Positions 25,903 through 34,880 of a stretch of DNA of 59,898 bases are shown here, one piece after another. A program made the position numbers and the translations under genes. How positions within the stretch are numbered: the stretch's first letter is position 1; every line of letters starts with the position of its first letter. Under the pieces are notes generated by a model. The model worked only from the letters and a program-made list of their open reading frames with translations, had not been told where the DNA came from and searched no databases. Source of the stretch: Timaviella obliquedivisa GSE-PSE-MK23-08B (GTDB lineage: Bacteria; Cyanobacteriota; Cyanobacteriia; Elainellales; Elainellaceae); NCBI GenBank assembly GCA_019358855.1, contig JAHHII010000020.1, positions 1 to 59,898 on the forward strand. The letters run 5' to 3'.

Positions 25903-27213
25903 CTAAACCTGAGTCTTTTCCAATTCAATGGGCACTGCTTCCAGCAAAACATCTTCAGTTGTTAGCTCTGGCAAAGAGGTGCGCCGAGTTGCCGTAATTT
26001 GGTAAAACAACTCTTCATAGCGACTCAGTGCTTGTTCAAAGGAATAGTTCAAAACCGCATACCGCCGTCCTTGTAGTCCTAATGCCTCAGCCTCAGCCGG
26101 GTTTTCTTGAAGATGTAAGATTGCTTCTGCCAGCTTATCTGGCTGCTCAGGTTCCACAACCATACCGCCGCCGCTCTGAAGAATTGCCCTTGCAGCAGTT
26201 CCATTAGATGGCACCGAAGCAATGATGGGGCGACCACTGGCAAGCAGCACTTGAATTTTAGAGGGCATGTTAAACGATATCACGTTGTTCTTTTGCATGA
26301 CTAACCCTACATCTGCTGCTGCCAACATTTCTGGTAACTGCTCCCTCGGCTGAAAAGGTAGCAACCGCACATTTTCTAGCTGGTACTCAATGCAGGTTTC
26401 TTTGAGAACTGCCAACGCTTGAGGTTCGCCCACAATTACAAAAACAATTTCGGGAACATGGCTCAAGTGAGCCGCGGCTCGAATAACGGTTTTCAGTCCT
26501 TGGGTCAGGGCAATGTTGCCAGAGTACATAACGACAAACTTGTCTTCAAGGTCATGGGCTCTTCTAAAAGCATTATCGATTTTGGGCAAAGGGCGAATAA
26601 ATTTCACATCAACCCAGTTTGGGATGCAGCGAATTTTTTTAGCAGGAACGCCTTTAGCCGTGAGGTTGTCGGTAAAGCCATCAGTAATCACGCTAATAGT
26701 GTGTGCCGTGTGATAGGCGAACTTTTCTAATACCTCAAAGACTCGAATAGCTTGCTTATTGGTTAACAGACCGACATGAACGGCTGCATCGGGCAAGATG
26801 TCTTGCAGGTTTAGCACGACGGGGCAGGAGTACAACCAGCCTAGCAAGGCAGCAGGCACTGACACAGGCAGGGGAGGAACCGTCAGCAAAATCGCGTTGG
26901 GTCGCCAGCCTCGGAGCGCTTGAGTGAGGCTGCTGATCACAAAGCTACCATCTAGTAACATGCGGTTAAGCAATCCGGGTTGAGGGCGCGTCCAGACACA
27001 ACTCCGCTGGATGATAACGCCATTGCGTTCTTCGGTGCAGTAAAGCTTGCCCTTATATTCGGGATAAACTTGACGCTGAGGATAATTGGGCATTCCTGTA
27101 ACAACTCTTACCTCGTGCCCTCTTGCTACGAGTCCTTCAGCTAGCTCCGTCATGAGTGGAGCGATACCAATAGGTTCAGGATAGTAATTGTAGGAGTAAA
27201 TTAGAATTCGCAT
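25903..27213 (-). CDS. Glycosyltransferase family 4, WcaI-like
   Basis: A 436-residue GT-B enzyme. The N-terminus MRILIYSYNYYPEPIGIAP and GHEVRVVTGMPNYPQ are typical of WcaI-type colanic-acid glycosyltransferases. The donor-binding domain shows VVMYSGNIALTQGLKTV, PFQPREQLPEMLAAADVGLV, and a late SGRPIIASV segment with the Glu region NGTAARAILQSGGGMVVEPE. It likely adds a sugar to a lipid-linked exopolysaccharide unit at the cytoplasmic membrane face. The upstream gap of 695 bp isolates it from ftsY. Confidence 0.87.
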   Translation of the reverse strand: MRILIYSYNYYPEPIGIAPLMTELAEGLVARGHEVRVVTGMPNYPQRQVYPEYKGKLYCTEERNGVIIQRSCVWTRPQPGLLNRMLLDGSFVISSLTQALRGWRPNAILLTVPPLPVSVPAALLGWLYSCPVVLNLQDILPDAAVHVGLLTNKQAIRVFEVLEKFAYHTAHTISVITDGFTDNLTAKGVPAKKIRCIPNWVDVKFIRPLPKIDNAFRRAHDLEDKFVVMYSGNIALTQGLKTVIRAAAHLSHVPEIVFVIVGEPQALAVLKETCIEYQLENVRLLPFQPREQLPEMLAAADVGLVMQKNNVISFNMPSKIQVLLASGRPIIASVPSNGTAARAILQSGGGMVVEPEQPDKLAEAILHLQENPAEAEALGLQGRRYAVLNYSFEQALSRYEELFYQITATRRTSLPELTTEDVLLEAVPIELEKTQV

Positions 27214-27734
27214 GAATTTTGGCTCGACTAAGACAGTTTGGCGAGTAACTTATGAATAGAATTAGGCTTAAAAGAAAGGGCGATCGCGCTTTCTTTTAAA
27301 GATTTGACAGTGAAGTTTTGTACATTGATTAGTTGAAGAAAATAAGCATCTTTAACGCCTAGTAGTTCATTCTTTTCAATGTATTAACTTTTATTTGGGG
27401 GTTTATCATAAATAAAAACCACTGTATAATTACCAAACTCCTTTTCCAGTAAGGCTTTTAGGTTTTTATAAATAGGATTAATATCTAAACTCATAGGAAT
27501 TTTAGAAATCTAAAATTAGTCTTCTAGAAATCTCTATAAGTATTTTTAATTTTTGAAAAGGTGTCTTTAGAGTTGTTCTTGAGAGATGAATGAAATCATA
27601 AAGAATGATTTTTTAAGAATAGAAAAATGAACTAAGGGTTAATTAAGTTATTAGCATTTCAATAGAGTCTATTATTTCTTGAGCTACGTATAGCCCTTGT
27701 AACTTACAAGTTAATCGAATCTCAGTATTCTCTA

Positions 27735-27757
27735 ATCAGTATCAGTACTGATTTTTT
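27735..27757 (+). terminator. Orphan intrinsic terminator-like hairpin
   Basis: ATCAGTA-TCAG-TACTGAT followed directly by six T on the plus strand. No plus-strand gene lies upstream for several kilobases, so it may end an unannotated small transcript in the AT-rich gap, or be coincidental. Confidence 0.4.
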
Positions 27758-27808
27758 ATTTAATGTATTAAATTTAATAAACAAAGATTGAACTACTGAG
27801 TTGCCATA

Positions 27809-27840
27809 AAAAGCCCCTTTTTCCATACTAAAAAAGGGGC
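27809..27840 (-). terminator. Intrinsic terminator of the nusB-ftsY operon
   Basis: On the minus strand GCCCCTTTTT / AAAAAGGGGC pair around a short loop, followed by TTTTTATGG. Located about 70 bp after the ftsY stop. Confidence 0.82.
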
Positions 27841-27908
27841 GTGACATGAATTGATTTGTTGCAGCAAATTACTTGCTGCAAGCAACGAATGTAGTTCGAT
27901 CGCTCAAT

Positions 27909-29465
27909 CTATCCGTTGAGCAACGCCTCAACAAATTCGTAGCTAGAAAAAGGACGGAGGTCTTCGATGCCCTCGCCCGCGCCAATGAAGCGGATTGGCA
28001 GATTGAGTTGCTGGACTACAGCCAAAGCAATGCCACCTTTGGCAGTTCCATCTAGTTTAGTTAGAACAACACCGCTGAGTTGAGCAGCTTCAGAAAAGAC
28101 CTCAGCTTGGCGTAGCCCATTTTGCCCCAGGGTGGAATCTAGGACGAGAAGGGATTCGACATGGGCACCCGGAGCTTTTTTGTCGATGATGCGACGAATC
28201 TTGCTGAGTTCGTCCATCAAGTTTTTCTTGTTCTGAAGCCTACCTGCGGTATCGACAATTAAAAGCTCGGTGCCACGAGATTGGGCAGCGGCGATCGCAT
28301 CGAACACTACGGCTGCTGGGTCAGTATTCTTACCAGGATTGGCAATTACTTCTACGTTGCTGCGATCGCCCCAGACCTGAACTTGCTGCACAGCAGCAGC
28401 CCGGAAAGTATCAGCAGCAGCAATTAAACAGCGATAACCCGATTTCTGGGCAATGTGAACAATTTTGCCAATAGTAGTGGTTTTGCCTGCGCCGTTCACT
28501 CCAGTAATTAGCCAAATGTTCAAGGTGTCTTTTTCAGGTACAAAAGTGAGGGCATGGGCATTACCCAAAGGCTTGTCCAACATTTCGCGGAGGAGTTGCT
28601 TGAGATAGGCGATCGCTTCGGCTGGAGGCAAAACTTCTTCGCGGAGCCTATTTTGCAACGATTCCACAATAAAATCAGTCGCTTCAACGCCCACATCTGC
28701 TTGCAGCAAAAGAGATTCAATCTCCATGACAGCATCTTGATTGAGAGGACCCTGCCCTACGATCGACTTAAGTTGATTAACGAGATTGCGACGAGTCTTA
28801 TCTAGCCCTTGGCGAAGTTGCTTCAACCAAGTGATTTCTTCAATAGAAACTTGGTCAGGGCGACGACCTTGAGATGCTAAGACTTCGGCAGACCACAGAA
28901 AAGCTTCATCCAGAACAAAATCAGGAATAGTGGAAGAAGTGTCTAATGAGGCAGCTATAACAGCAGGCACAACTGGCTCGGGTTCAGCGATCGATTCGGC
29001 TTTGAGGCGTTCTAAGCGTTCGAGCCGTTCGGCTTCAGCTTGTGCCCAAAAGGGTAAGGGGGCGACTTCGGGAGCAGTGGTTTCGTCGATCGATTCTATG
29101 GGTTCTGTCGGTTCTGCGGGTTCTGCGATCGCCTCAGCCGTCTCTGCTGTGATATTCTCTACGATTACTTTCACGCCTGCTTCTACAACAGAAGTTTCTT
29201 CTGCAACGGACTCAACCTGTCGTACAGCGCCTTCTAGAGGAAGCGTAGGTTCAGCAGGTTCTTCAACTGCTTTCTGTTTTTGAATGTTAGCATAGGCAGC
29301 TTTTGCCCAACTCAGAGCATCTTGGTCAATCGCGGTTTCCTTAGCTTCCTCACCCGTTTCCTCAGTGGCAGCTTCAGAATTTACCTCTGCCTGACTTGGA
29401 GATTCTGCCGATTGTCCAGGTTGGGGCTGATTAAATTGGCGATTGAACCAATTGAAAGGAGTCAT
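27909..29465 (-). CDS. ftsY: Signal recognition particle receptor FtsY
   Basis: A 518-residue SRP-receptor GTPase that docks ribosome-SRP complexes for co-translational membrane insertion. The last ~300 residues are the NG domain: P-loop GVNGAGKTTTIGKI, DTFRAAA, G3 DTAGRLQNK and G4 TKLDGTAKGG. The first ~200 residues are an acidic, Glu/Ala/Pro-rich extension with repetitive AEPAEPTEPIES-like segments, as in the variable A domain that mediates membrane association. It follows nusB by 39 bp on the same strand; their pairing is common in cyanobacteria. Confidence 0.95.
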   Translation of the reverse strand: MTPFNWFNRQFNQPQPGQSAESPSQAEVNSEAATEETGEEAKETAIDQDALSWAKAAYANIQKQKAVEEPAEPTLPLEGAVRQVESVAEETSVVEAGVKVIVENITAETAEAIAEPAEPTEPIESIDETTAPEVAPLPFWAQAEAERLERLERLKAESIAEPEPVVPAVIAASLDTSSTIPDFVLDEAFLWSAEVLASQGRRPDQVSIEEITWLKQLRQGLDKTRRNLVNQLKSIVGQGPLNQDAVMEIESLLLQADVGVEATDFIVESLQNRLREEVLPPAEAIAYLKQLLREMLDKPLGNAHALTFVPEKDTLNIWLITGVNGAGKTTTIGKIVHIAQKSGYRCLIAAADTFRAAAVQQVQVWGDRSNVEVIANPGKNTDPAAVVFDAIAAAQSRGTELLIVDTAGRLQNKKNLMDELSKIRRIIDKKAPGAHVESLLVLDSTLGQNGLRQAEVFSEAAQLSGVVLTKLDGTAKGGIALAVVQQLNLPIRFIGAGEGIEDLRPFSSYEFVEALLNG

Positions 29466-29504
29466 AAAACTTACTTAACTGAGTATTTTTATTGAGATGG
29501 GTAC

Positions 29505-30125
29505 TTAAACGCGAGACGCAATGGCTTGGCTGACGCGTCGCAGGACTCCATTGATGAAGCGATGCCCGTCTTCGCCGCTGTAACGCTTTGCCAATTCTAC
29601 CGCTTCGTTGATTGCCACTTGCTCAGGAATGCCGAGAAACCACATTTCGGCGATCGCAATTCGCAAAATATCTTGGTCGATGCGCACCAACCGATGCACC
29701 TGCCAATCGACCATAGAAGTTTCCAAAAGCTGGTCGATTTCAGTCCGGCTTTTTTGCACTTGGGTCAAAATTTCAAGGACATAATCTCGCACATCTTGCT
29801 GGTTAGAAAGCTGGACAAACTCAGGGATTTCTACAGCATGACCAATGCGGTTAATGGCAGCTTGAGCCAAGTCCATTGCATCTTGCACCATTGCCCGAGA
29901 ACTTTGCAAATCAACCGCTCTGGTTTGACTAGACAAGAGGCGATCGCTCCCCCGCTCTAGCTCCGCAACAGCGGTTTCTAAAGTTTCCTGGGCTTCCGCT
30001 GTGAGGGTACGGATTGCTGCCACAACGACATCTTGAAGTTGCTGCGTCGCAATGCGTTCTGGCTTGGTTGGAAGCTGACTGATGCTGAGGAGAGCCAGTT
30101 CACGGGCGATTCGACGAGCTTTCAT
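29505..30125 (-). CDS. nusB: Transcription antitermination factor NusB
   Basis: A 206-residue NusB-family protein. The N-terminus ARRIARELALLSISQ and C-terminal ILRIAIAEMWFLGIPEQVAINEAVELAKRYSG...INGVLRR are diagnostic. Cyanobacterial NusB is longer than the ~140-residue enterobacterial protein because of a central helical insertion (about residues 55-110). It binds boxA RNA with S10 in rRNA antitermination. First gene of the nusB-ftsY transcript. Confidence 0.94.
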   Translation of the reverse strand: MKARRIARELALLSISQLPTKPERIATQQLQDVVVAAIRTLTAEAQETLETAVAELERGSDRLLSSQTRAVDLQSSRAMVQDAMDLAQAAINRIGHAVEIPEFVQLSNQQDVRDYVLEILTQVQKSRTEIDQLLETSMVDWQVHRLVRIDQDILRIAIAEMWFLGIPEQVAINEAVELAKRYSGEDGHRFINGVLRRVSQAIASRV

Positions 30126-30198
30126 AATGGGGTTGGCGAGGTTCGGCTTGGCTATTGTAGCAGAGATGAGAAGCGACCTGTTGGGGTGGTTCTAGAGG

Positions 30199-31989
30199 CT
30201 ATTGAAGTGGAATGCGGATGAGTTGAAAGACACCAGATTGAGAGAGAAACTGGTATTGGTTGGGACTAAGTTGGGTATCTCTAAGTTTTCGAGCACGAAC
30301 AACGAGCAGAACGGAACGACGTTTACGGTTGCGCTTGAGTTTTTGAATAGCGGGGAGCACTTTGTCGTGTTCGGTAATAAAGGTGAAGGGACTTCGGGTA
30401 TAGAACACAAGGCTGGGCTTGCTGTAGCCCACCATCATCAATCGTTCCCCCGGTTGGCGAACTTGAAGAATAGTATTAGCAATGGTGCGTAGGGGAAGTT
30501 GGCGTTGGGCATCGACTAAAGCAACGCTGGGCAACAGAATGATTAGTAAAAGGGCAAAGAAGCTGACTAGTTGAACCCTCCAAATCCAGCGACCCTGGCG
30601 GCGTAAGAGTAGGATGAGACTAGCGATCGCCAATCCTAGCCAGAGGCTGGCTGCCAAAGTAGGAATGCCCAACTGCTGCACTGCCGCCTGCAACTGAGGC
30701 AAGTCTTTATCGCTTTTAAGCCATCGCGGACTTAGCAAAGAAGCCGCCGCCAACAGCAAGGCAAATAGGATGCTGCCAATATGACTGAACAAAATGCCCC
30801 GGCTGCTTTGGAGACGGTATTTGAAACTATACATAGAGTCTCGCCAGAACAGCGCGACTAAAACAGCAGCAGCAGGAAGGAGCGGGATGGTGTAGCTGGG
30901 AAGCTTGGTAGCCGCGATCGTAAAAAAGCCGAAAATAACGATGAACCAGATTAGGGCAAAAATACCCAGATGTTGAGAACGAGGCTGTTTGCGCCAATGG
31001 TTAATGCGCCAGAACTGTAAACGGGCGATCGCCACGGGCAAATAAGCCGACCATGGCGCAAAGCTCATGGGCACTACTGCAAAGAAAAACCACCAAGGCG
31101 CACTGTGATTATTGACGACCCGGGAAAAGCGCTCCAGATTGTGATAGCCAAAGAACGCGTTGATGTATGCCTCACCGTTTGCCTGAATGACCAACACATA
31201 CCAAGGCACCGTTAGCGCCAAAAACACGAGAATGCCTCGGAGCAACTGCATCTCCTGCAACACTGCTCTTCCATTGCCCATATACAGCAAAAAAAAGCCA
31301 ATAATCAACCCCGGCAATACTAGCCCAACTGGGCCTTTGGTCAGGACTGCCAAAGCCATCAAAATGTAAAAAGCTAAATACCAACGGGCTTGGGCTTTAG
31401 CCTGCCCCAACAGCGCGTAGCCAATGAAGAAGGAAAACAGCGCAGCGCCTATGCAACCGCTGAGTAGCATGTCAGAAACGCCAGTTCTCGCCCAGGCAAT
31501 GGTCTGCACGTTGAGAGCAATAAGCGCTGCGCCGAGCCAAGCGGTGAACCAGGACGATCGCGATAAATCTCCTTTCTCGTGAGCCAAACTCTTGTGAGCT
31601 AAACTAAGCGAACCAAATTGCTTGAGCGTGTAGAATCCTAAACCTGTCAAACCCGTTGCCGCCAAGGCTGAAGGAAACCGGACTGTCCAGGTATTGACCC
31701 CACCAACTTTGAAGGCGATCGCCATCAGCCAGTACACCAAGGGCGGCTTATCAAATCGCGTGATCCCATTGAAATAAGGCGTGACCCAATCACCCGTCAC
31801 CACCATTTGCCGAGAAGCTTCAGCAAACAGCGGCTCAGTTTCATCTACCAATCCAGTCCCATCTAACTGCCACCAAAACGCTATAAAGCAAATTGTGGCG
31901 ACCCAGAAAGTGGCTAGCATCCAGGCAATTATAGGTTGGTCTTCCCAATGAAAAGAGGGCTGAGAGAGGCGATCGTGATTCAATGACAT
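30199..31989 (-). CDS. Glycosyltransferase family 39 (ArnT/PMT-like) membrane enzyme
   Basis: A 596-residue polytopic protein of the GT-C fold. The first periplasmic loop carries DETEPLFAEASRQMV and RFDKPPLVYWLMA, typical of ArnT-like enzymes that take sugar from a polyprenyl-phosphate donor. About 12 transmembrane segments follow, then a C-terminal soluble domain of ~100 residues (GERLMMVGYSKPSLVFYTRS). The acceptor, lipid or protein, is unknown. Fits the window's several envelope-glycan genes. Confidence 0.88.
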   Translation of the reverse strand: MSLNHDRLSQPSFHWEDQPIIAWMLATFWVATICFIAFWWQLDGTGLVDETEPLFAEASRQMVVTGDWVTPYFNGITRFDKPPLVYWLMAIAFKVGGVNTWTVRFPSALAATGLTGLGFYTLKQFGSLSLAHKSLAHEKGDLSRSSWFTAWLGAALIALNVQTIAWARTGVSDMLLSGCIGAALFSFFIGYALLGQAKAQARWYLAFYILMALAVLTKGPVGLVLPGLIIGFFLLYMGNGRAVLQEMQLLRGILVFLALTVPWYVLVIQANGEAYINAFFGYHNLERFSRVVNNHSAPWWFFFAVVPMSFAPWSAYLPVAIARLQFWRINHWRKQPRSQHLGIFALIWFIVIFGFFTIAATKLPSYTIPLLPAAAVLVALFWRDSMYSFKYRLQSSRGILFSHIGSILFALLLAAASLLSPRWLKSDKDLPQLQAAVQQLGIPTLAASLWLGLAIASLILLLRRQGRWIWRVQLVSFFALLLIILLPSVALVDAQRQLPLRTIANTILQVRQPGERLMMVGYSKPSLVFYTRSPFTFITEHDKVLPAIQKLKRNRKRRSVLLVVRARKLRDTQLSPNQYQFLSQSGVFQLIRIPLQ

Positions 31990-32083
31990 GGGTAAACAAG
32001 ACAGAGAGTTCTCTAGACCCTACTTTACAGGCAATCCTGCCTGGTACAGGCAACTTTGGCACAGCTAACCTCGGCACAAACCC

Positions 32084-32617
32084 TTATGGGCGTAGCACTA
32101 ATTGCCACTCTGCAACCTTTGCGTTCCAGCCTGGAGCCTTCGTCTGACCCACAACGTAGGGGCCCCAGTACCGCTGAGAGCCATCCTGAGCAAATGCCAC
32201 CAAAATATCTCCCAGATATAGCTGTAGTTCCTTCTCTGGAAGAGAAAGCACCAGCCCCTTTTCTCTTCCCTCTTCGGGCGAAAAATCCCAGTGGGCAGGC
32301 TGGGCGTAAGGAGTTGATTCGCCTGGTGCTGACTTAGCTAAGAGCGCAACTCGGATAGGATGCTTCGTTTGATTACTGACCCTAAGACTGCCGATCGCGC
32401 CTTCCGTGATAGGGTCAGAGGCAATCGCCAAGGGGGGAGCAGTTGGTGTGGCAGTTGGCGGCGGCAACGGCACCACTTCACCAGGAGAAGTTTTATCCAC
32501 CGAAGTCGGCTCAAAGCTGATACTGACAGGCAGAAAGCGCACTAGTAAAAGAATGCCTAGTGCTGCCAAAACAGCAATCAATGCGGGATGCAGCTTTTGT
32601 TTTACGTCTTTTGTCAT
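32084..32617 (-). CDS. Single-pass membrane protein with proline-rich linker, unknown
   Basis: A 177-residue protein: a short basic N-terminus, one transmembrane helix (PALIAVLAALGILLLVRFLP), a Pro/Thr-rich linker (VVPLPPPTATPTAPP), then a ~110-residue domain beginning SLRVSNQTKHPIRVALLA that looks like a beta-sandwich. The topology suggests a periplasmic or lumenal anchored domain. I do not recognise a named family. Confidence 0.65.
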   Translation of the reverse strand: MTKDVKQKLHPALIAVLAALGILLLVRFLPVSISFEPTSVDKTSPGEVVPLPPPTATPTAPPLAIASDPITEGAIGSLRVSNQTKHPIRVALLAKSAPGESTPYAQPAHWDFSPEEGREKGLVLSLPEKELQLYLGDILVAFAQDGSQRYWGPYVVGQTKAPGWNAKVAEWQLVLRP

Positions 32618-32651
32618 ATCTATCCCGCCTACCTAAGTCTGCTCTTCTCTA

Positions 32652-32690
32652 AATCTAGTGCAGAGATCAGCATCTAGTGTAGAGATCTGA
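32652..32690. repeat. 19-bp imperfect tandem repeat upstream of ycf20
   Basis: ATCTAGTGCAGAGATCAGC is followed immediately by ATCTAGTGTAGAGATCTGA. It lies between two divergent genes, about 75 bp before the Ycf20 start, and could be a pair of operator-like sites or simple slippage. Confidence 0.6.
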
Positions 32691-32766
32691 GCCTTTAGGA
32701 TGAGACAGGTAAAGATTATTATTTGAGTTAGGCTGCGGAATCACCATTTTAATAGAGGGCTTGGCG

Positions 32767-33183
32767 ATGCAGAACACACGCCTCAATACGTTAGTAGAAG
32801 GTTCGTTGCAGCGACTTACCCAATGGTTGCGCAATCCGTGGCGACGAATTTCGATGCTAATTATTAGTTTGTTGTTTGGTAATTTTTTAGCGTCTGCTGT
32901 CTCGACGATCGCCGGACAACGGGCAGAACCTGACATTCTTGGGGCTGCGATCGTGGTAGCAATAGCAGAAGTGATTAGTTGGATGACTTATGCCAACAGT
33001 CCTCGATCGCCAAGAGCCAGTCAGCCAGTCAGCCCAGCCAGCCAGCCAGTTAACCAGTCAGCTAGTCAGCTAATCAATCAGCCTAGAACATACCAGCGTT
33101 CTCTACTGATCGAGGCATTGAACGGGCTAAAGTTGGGGCTACTCTACGGTTTATTTGTTCAGGCATTTACCTTAGGAAGTTGA
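32767..33183 (+). CDS. ycf20: Ycf20-like protein (DUF565)
   Basis: About 138 residues. MQNTRLNTLVEGSLQRLTQWLRNPWRR and ISLLFGNFLASAVSTIAGQ followed by ALNGLKLGLLYGLFVQAFTLGS match the plastid/cyanobacterial Ycf20 family; plant and algal members affect non-photochemical quenching, and the biochemical role is unknown. Two or three transmembrane helices. Residues about 83-107 form a Ser/Gln/Pro-rich insert made of short CAGTCAGC-type repeats that I do not expect in ordinary Ycf20. The ATG at 32767 is preferred over the TTG at 32761. The next gene begins at the stop codon. Confidence 0.86.
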   Translation: MQNTRLNTLVEGSLQRLTQWLRNPWRRISMLIISLLFGNFLASAVSTIAGQRAEPDILGAAIVVAIAEVISWMTYANSPRSPRASQPVSPASQPVNQSASQLINQPRTYQRSLLIEALNGLKLGLLYGLFVQAFTLGS

Positions 33184-34089
33184 GTGATGCCCCAACCCAA
33201 CTGGAAGGAGTTAGAAACATCGCTTCCTGCCGTCCTTGAGCCGTTTTGCCGAGATCAGTTGGGCTGGGAATCTTGTCCGCCAAAATTACTACAAAATTTT
33301 TGGCTCCCCCTAGCCAAGCAATTGATCACTTGGCATGAGCAGGTAGAGGGCGTACTGATTCAAGGAATTTTGGGCGGACAAGGCACAGGCAAGACGACCT
33401 TAGCCGCCATTTTGACCCAGGTTCTCACTCACTTGGGCTTACGGGTCTGTCGGCTCTCACTTGATGACCTATACAAAACCTACGCCGATCGCCGCCAACT
33501 AGAACAGATCGATCCCCGCATACGCTGGCGAGGCCCACCCGGAACGCATGATGTAGAACTGGGACTAGAAGTACTTCAGCAGCTTAAACAAACGCATTCG
33601 GCTCAACTTCCCCGCTTTGACAAATCAGCTTGGAATGGCAAGGGCGATCGCACCACTTCTGAAACCGTCGCTAATGTAGATATCATTTTGTTTGAAGGCT
33701 GGTTTGTCGGAGTTAGACCCATTGACCCGGCTCTATTTGATCATGCACCCTCACCTATTGAGACGGAAAGCGATCGGGCATTTGCACGTGACATGAACAC
33801 TCGTCTGGCAAACTATTTGCCGCTGTGGAATCTCCTTGATCGGCTAATTGTGCTTATCCCTAATGACTATCGCCTCAGTCAACAGTGGCGACGACAAGCG
33901 GAACAAGGAATGATAGGGACAGGTCGATCGGGGATGTCAGCAACCGAAGTAGACGAGTTTGTAGAATATTTTTGGCGATCGCTTCACCCCGAACTTTTCA
34001 TTACACCCTTTCTGCATAACACTCAAGCCGATTGGGTTGTTGAAATTAGCCCTGACCACTATCCAACAGCCATTCACCCATTACTTTAA
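33184..34089 (+). CDS. glyK: D-glycerate 3-kinase (plant GLYK-like)
   Basis: A 301-residue P-loop kinase. Walker A is GGQGTGKTTLA, then RLSLDDLYKTYADR, RGPPGTHDVELGLEVL and ILFEGWFVGVR; this order is that of the plant/cyanobacterial glycerate kinases that return photorespiratory glycerate to 3-phosphoglycerate. The start overlaps the preceding stop: GTG at 33184 or ATG at 33187. Tight coupling with ycf20 suggests one transcript. A short stem-loop with T-run near 34180-34200 may end it. Confidence 0.88.
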   Translation: MMPQPNWKELETSLPAVLEPFCRDQLGWESCPPKLLQNFWLPLAKQLITWHEQVEGVLIQGILGGQGTGKTTLAAILTQVLTHLGLRVCRLSLDDLYKTYADRRQLEQIDPRIRWRGPPGTHDVELGLEVLQQLKQTHSAQLPRFDKSAWNGKGDRTTSETVANVDIILFEGWFVGVRPIDPALFDHAPSPIETESDRAFARDMNTRLANYLPLWNLLDRLIVLIPNDYRLSQQWRRQAEQGMIGTGRSGMSATEVDEFVEYFWRSLHPELFITPFLHNTQADWVVEISPDHYPTAIHPLL

Positions 34090-34280
34090 ATAAATCAGAA
34101 AAAATAAACTTGGTATAAAGATAAACTTGGTACTCTAGATTAGAGCCGTGATTTCACATAGAATACGGGTAACAACAGACACTCTAGTGTGTATTTTTTG
34201 CTACAGGCTAAATTCTTCACCTCAGGGTGCCTGGTCTGTGCAATACCAATGCCAGTCAGAGAACAATAAGGAAAATCATT

Positions 34281-34880
34281 ATGGCTAACCAAAATGGTCG
34301 GAAAATAGGCAATTACGTCAACGTGATGGAGTTGCTGGTTAAAGAGGAGGTTGAACTACAATTGACAGCACTCCAGGCTCGGGCGCCTCAGGCTTTGCGT
34401 CAGGTCAACACCGCTGAACTCTTAGCGCTTGCCATGAATCATTTGCCGTCTCTGTATGCCACCAGCAAGAAAGGGCTGCGATACCAGCGTCAGGTGGGAA
34501 AAACCCAATATGCCCCTCAGGTCAAAGACGTTGTCCATCGCGCTTTAGCCACCGTTTTAAATGATCCTCTCCGCACCGCCGAGCCGCTCCCACCCCAAAA
34601 TTTTGAAGCCCTTCACGAAACACTAGAGGAAGTGCGATCGCTCCTCGGAAATCCCTCAATCAATTGGGATAATCTGCCTGCTGCAATTGAGCAAGCGCTT
34701 AAACAAGCCCAAGAAGGAAGCGTTAGTCGTAGCAGCCGTCAAGCCGTTTACGCCGCTGCGAGAACACCAGGTTATCGCCGTCCTGCCTCGGAGGTGTCTC
34801 CCTCAATCTCATCAGACATTACCGTTCCCCTTCACGCCCCCATTGATCAAACAGGTTGGAACGAGTTCTCTCGTTATTAA
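34281..34880 (+). CDS. ComFB domain protein
   Basis: About 199 residues. The first ~95 residues carry the late-competence ComFB domain: YVNVMELLVKEEVELQL, TAELLALAMNHLPSLYATSKKGLRYQ. In cyanobacteria ComFB-type proteins are small regulators; some bind cyclic di-nucleotides, but nothing here proves it. The remainder is variable and Ser/Pro-rich. The frame opens at GTG 34227, but the ATG at 34281 follows an AAGGAAAA ribosome binding site. It converges on the aldolase gene with 4 bp shared. Confidence 0.85.
   Translation: MANQNGRKIGNYVNVMELLVKEEVELQLTALQARAPQALRQVNTAELLALAMNHLPSLYATSKKGLRYQRQVGKTQYAPQVKDVVHRALATVLNDPLRTAEPLPPQNFEALHETLEEVRSLLGNPSINWDNLPAAIEQALKQAQEGSVSRSSRQAVYAAARTPGYRRPASEVSPSISSDITVPLHAPIDQTGWNEFSRY

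Larger units (their letters stand above)
27214..27908. other. 695-bp AT-rich intergenic region
   Basis: Between the GT4 start and the ftsY stop. Strongly AT-rich from about 27300 to 27790, with stop codons in all frames. It contains the ftsY terminator and an orphan plus-strand terminator-like hairpin, both listed separately. No tRNA or recognised RNA family is visible. AT content differs sharply from the coding neighbours, which may mark a lost gene or an untranslated RNA locus. Confidence 0.5.

Noticed and set aside
28930-29283. 117-residue plus-strand frame, Ser/Gly-rich
   Set aside because: It is the mirror of the repetitive acidic N-terminus of FtsY; no independent support.
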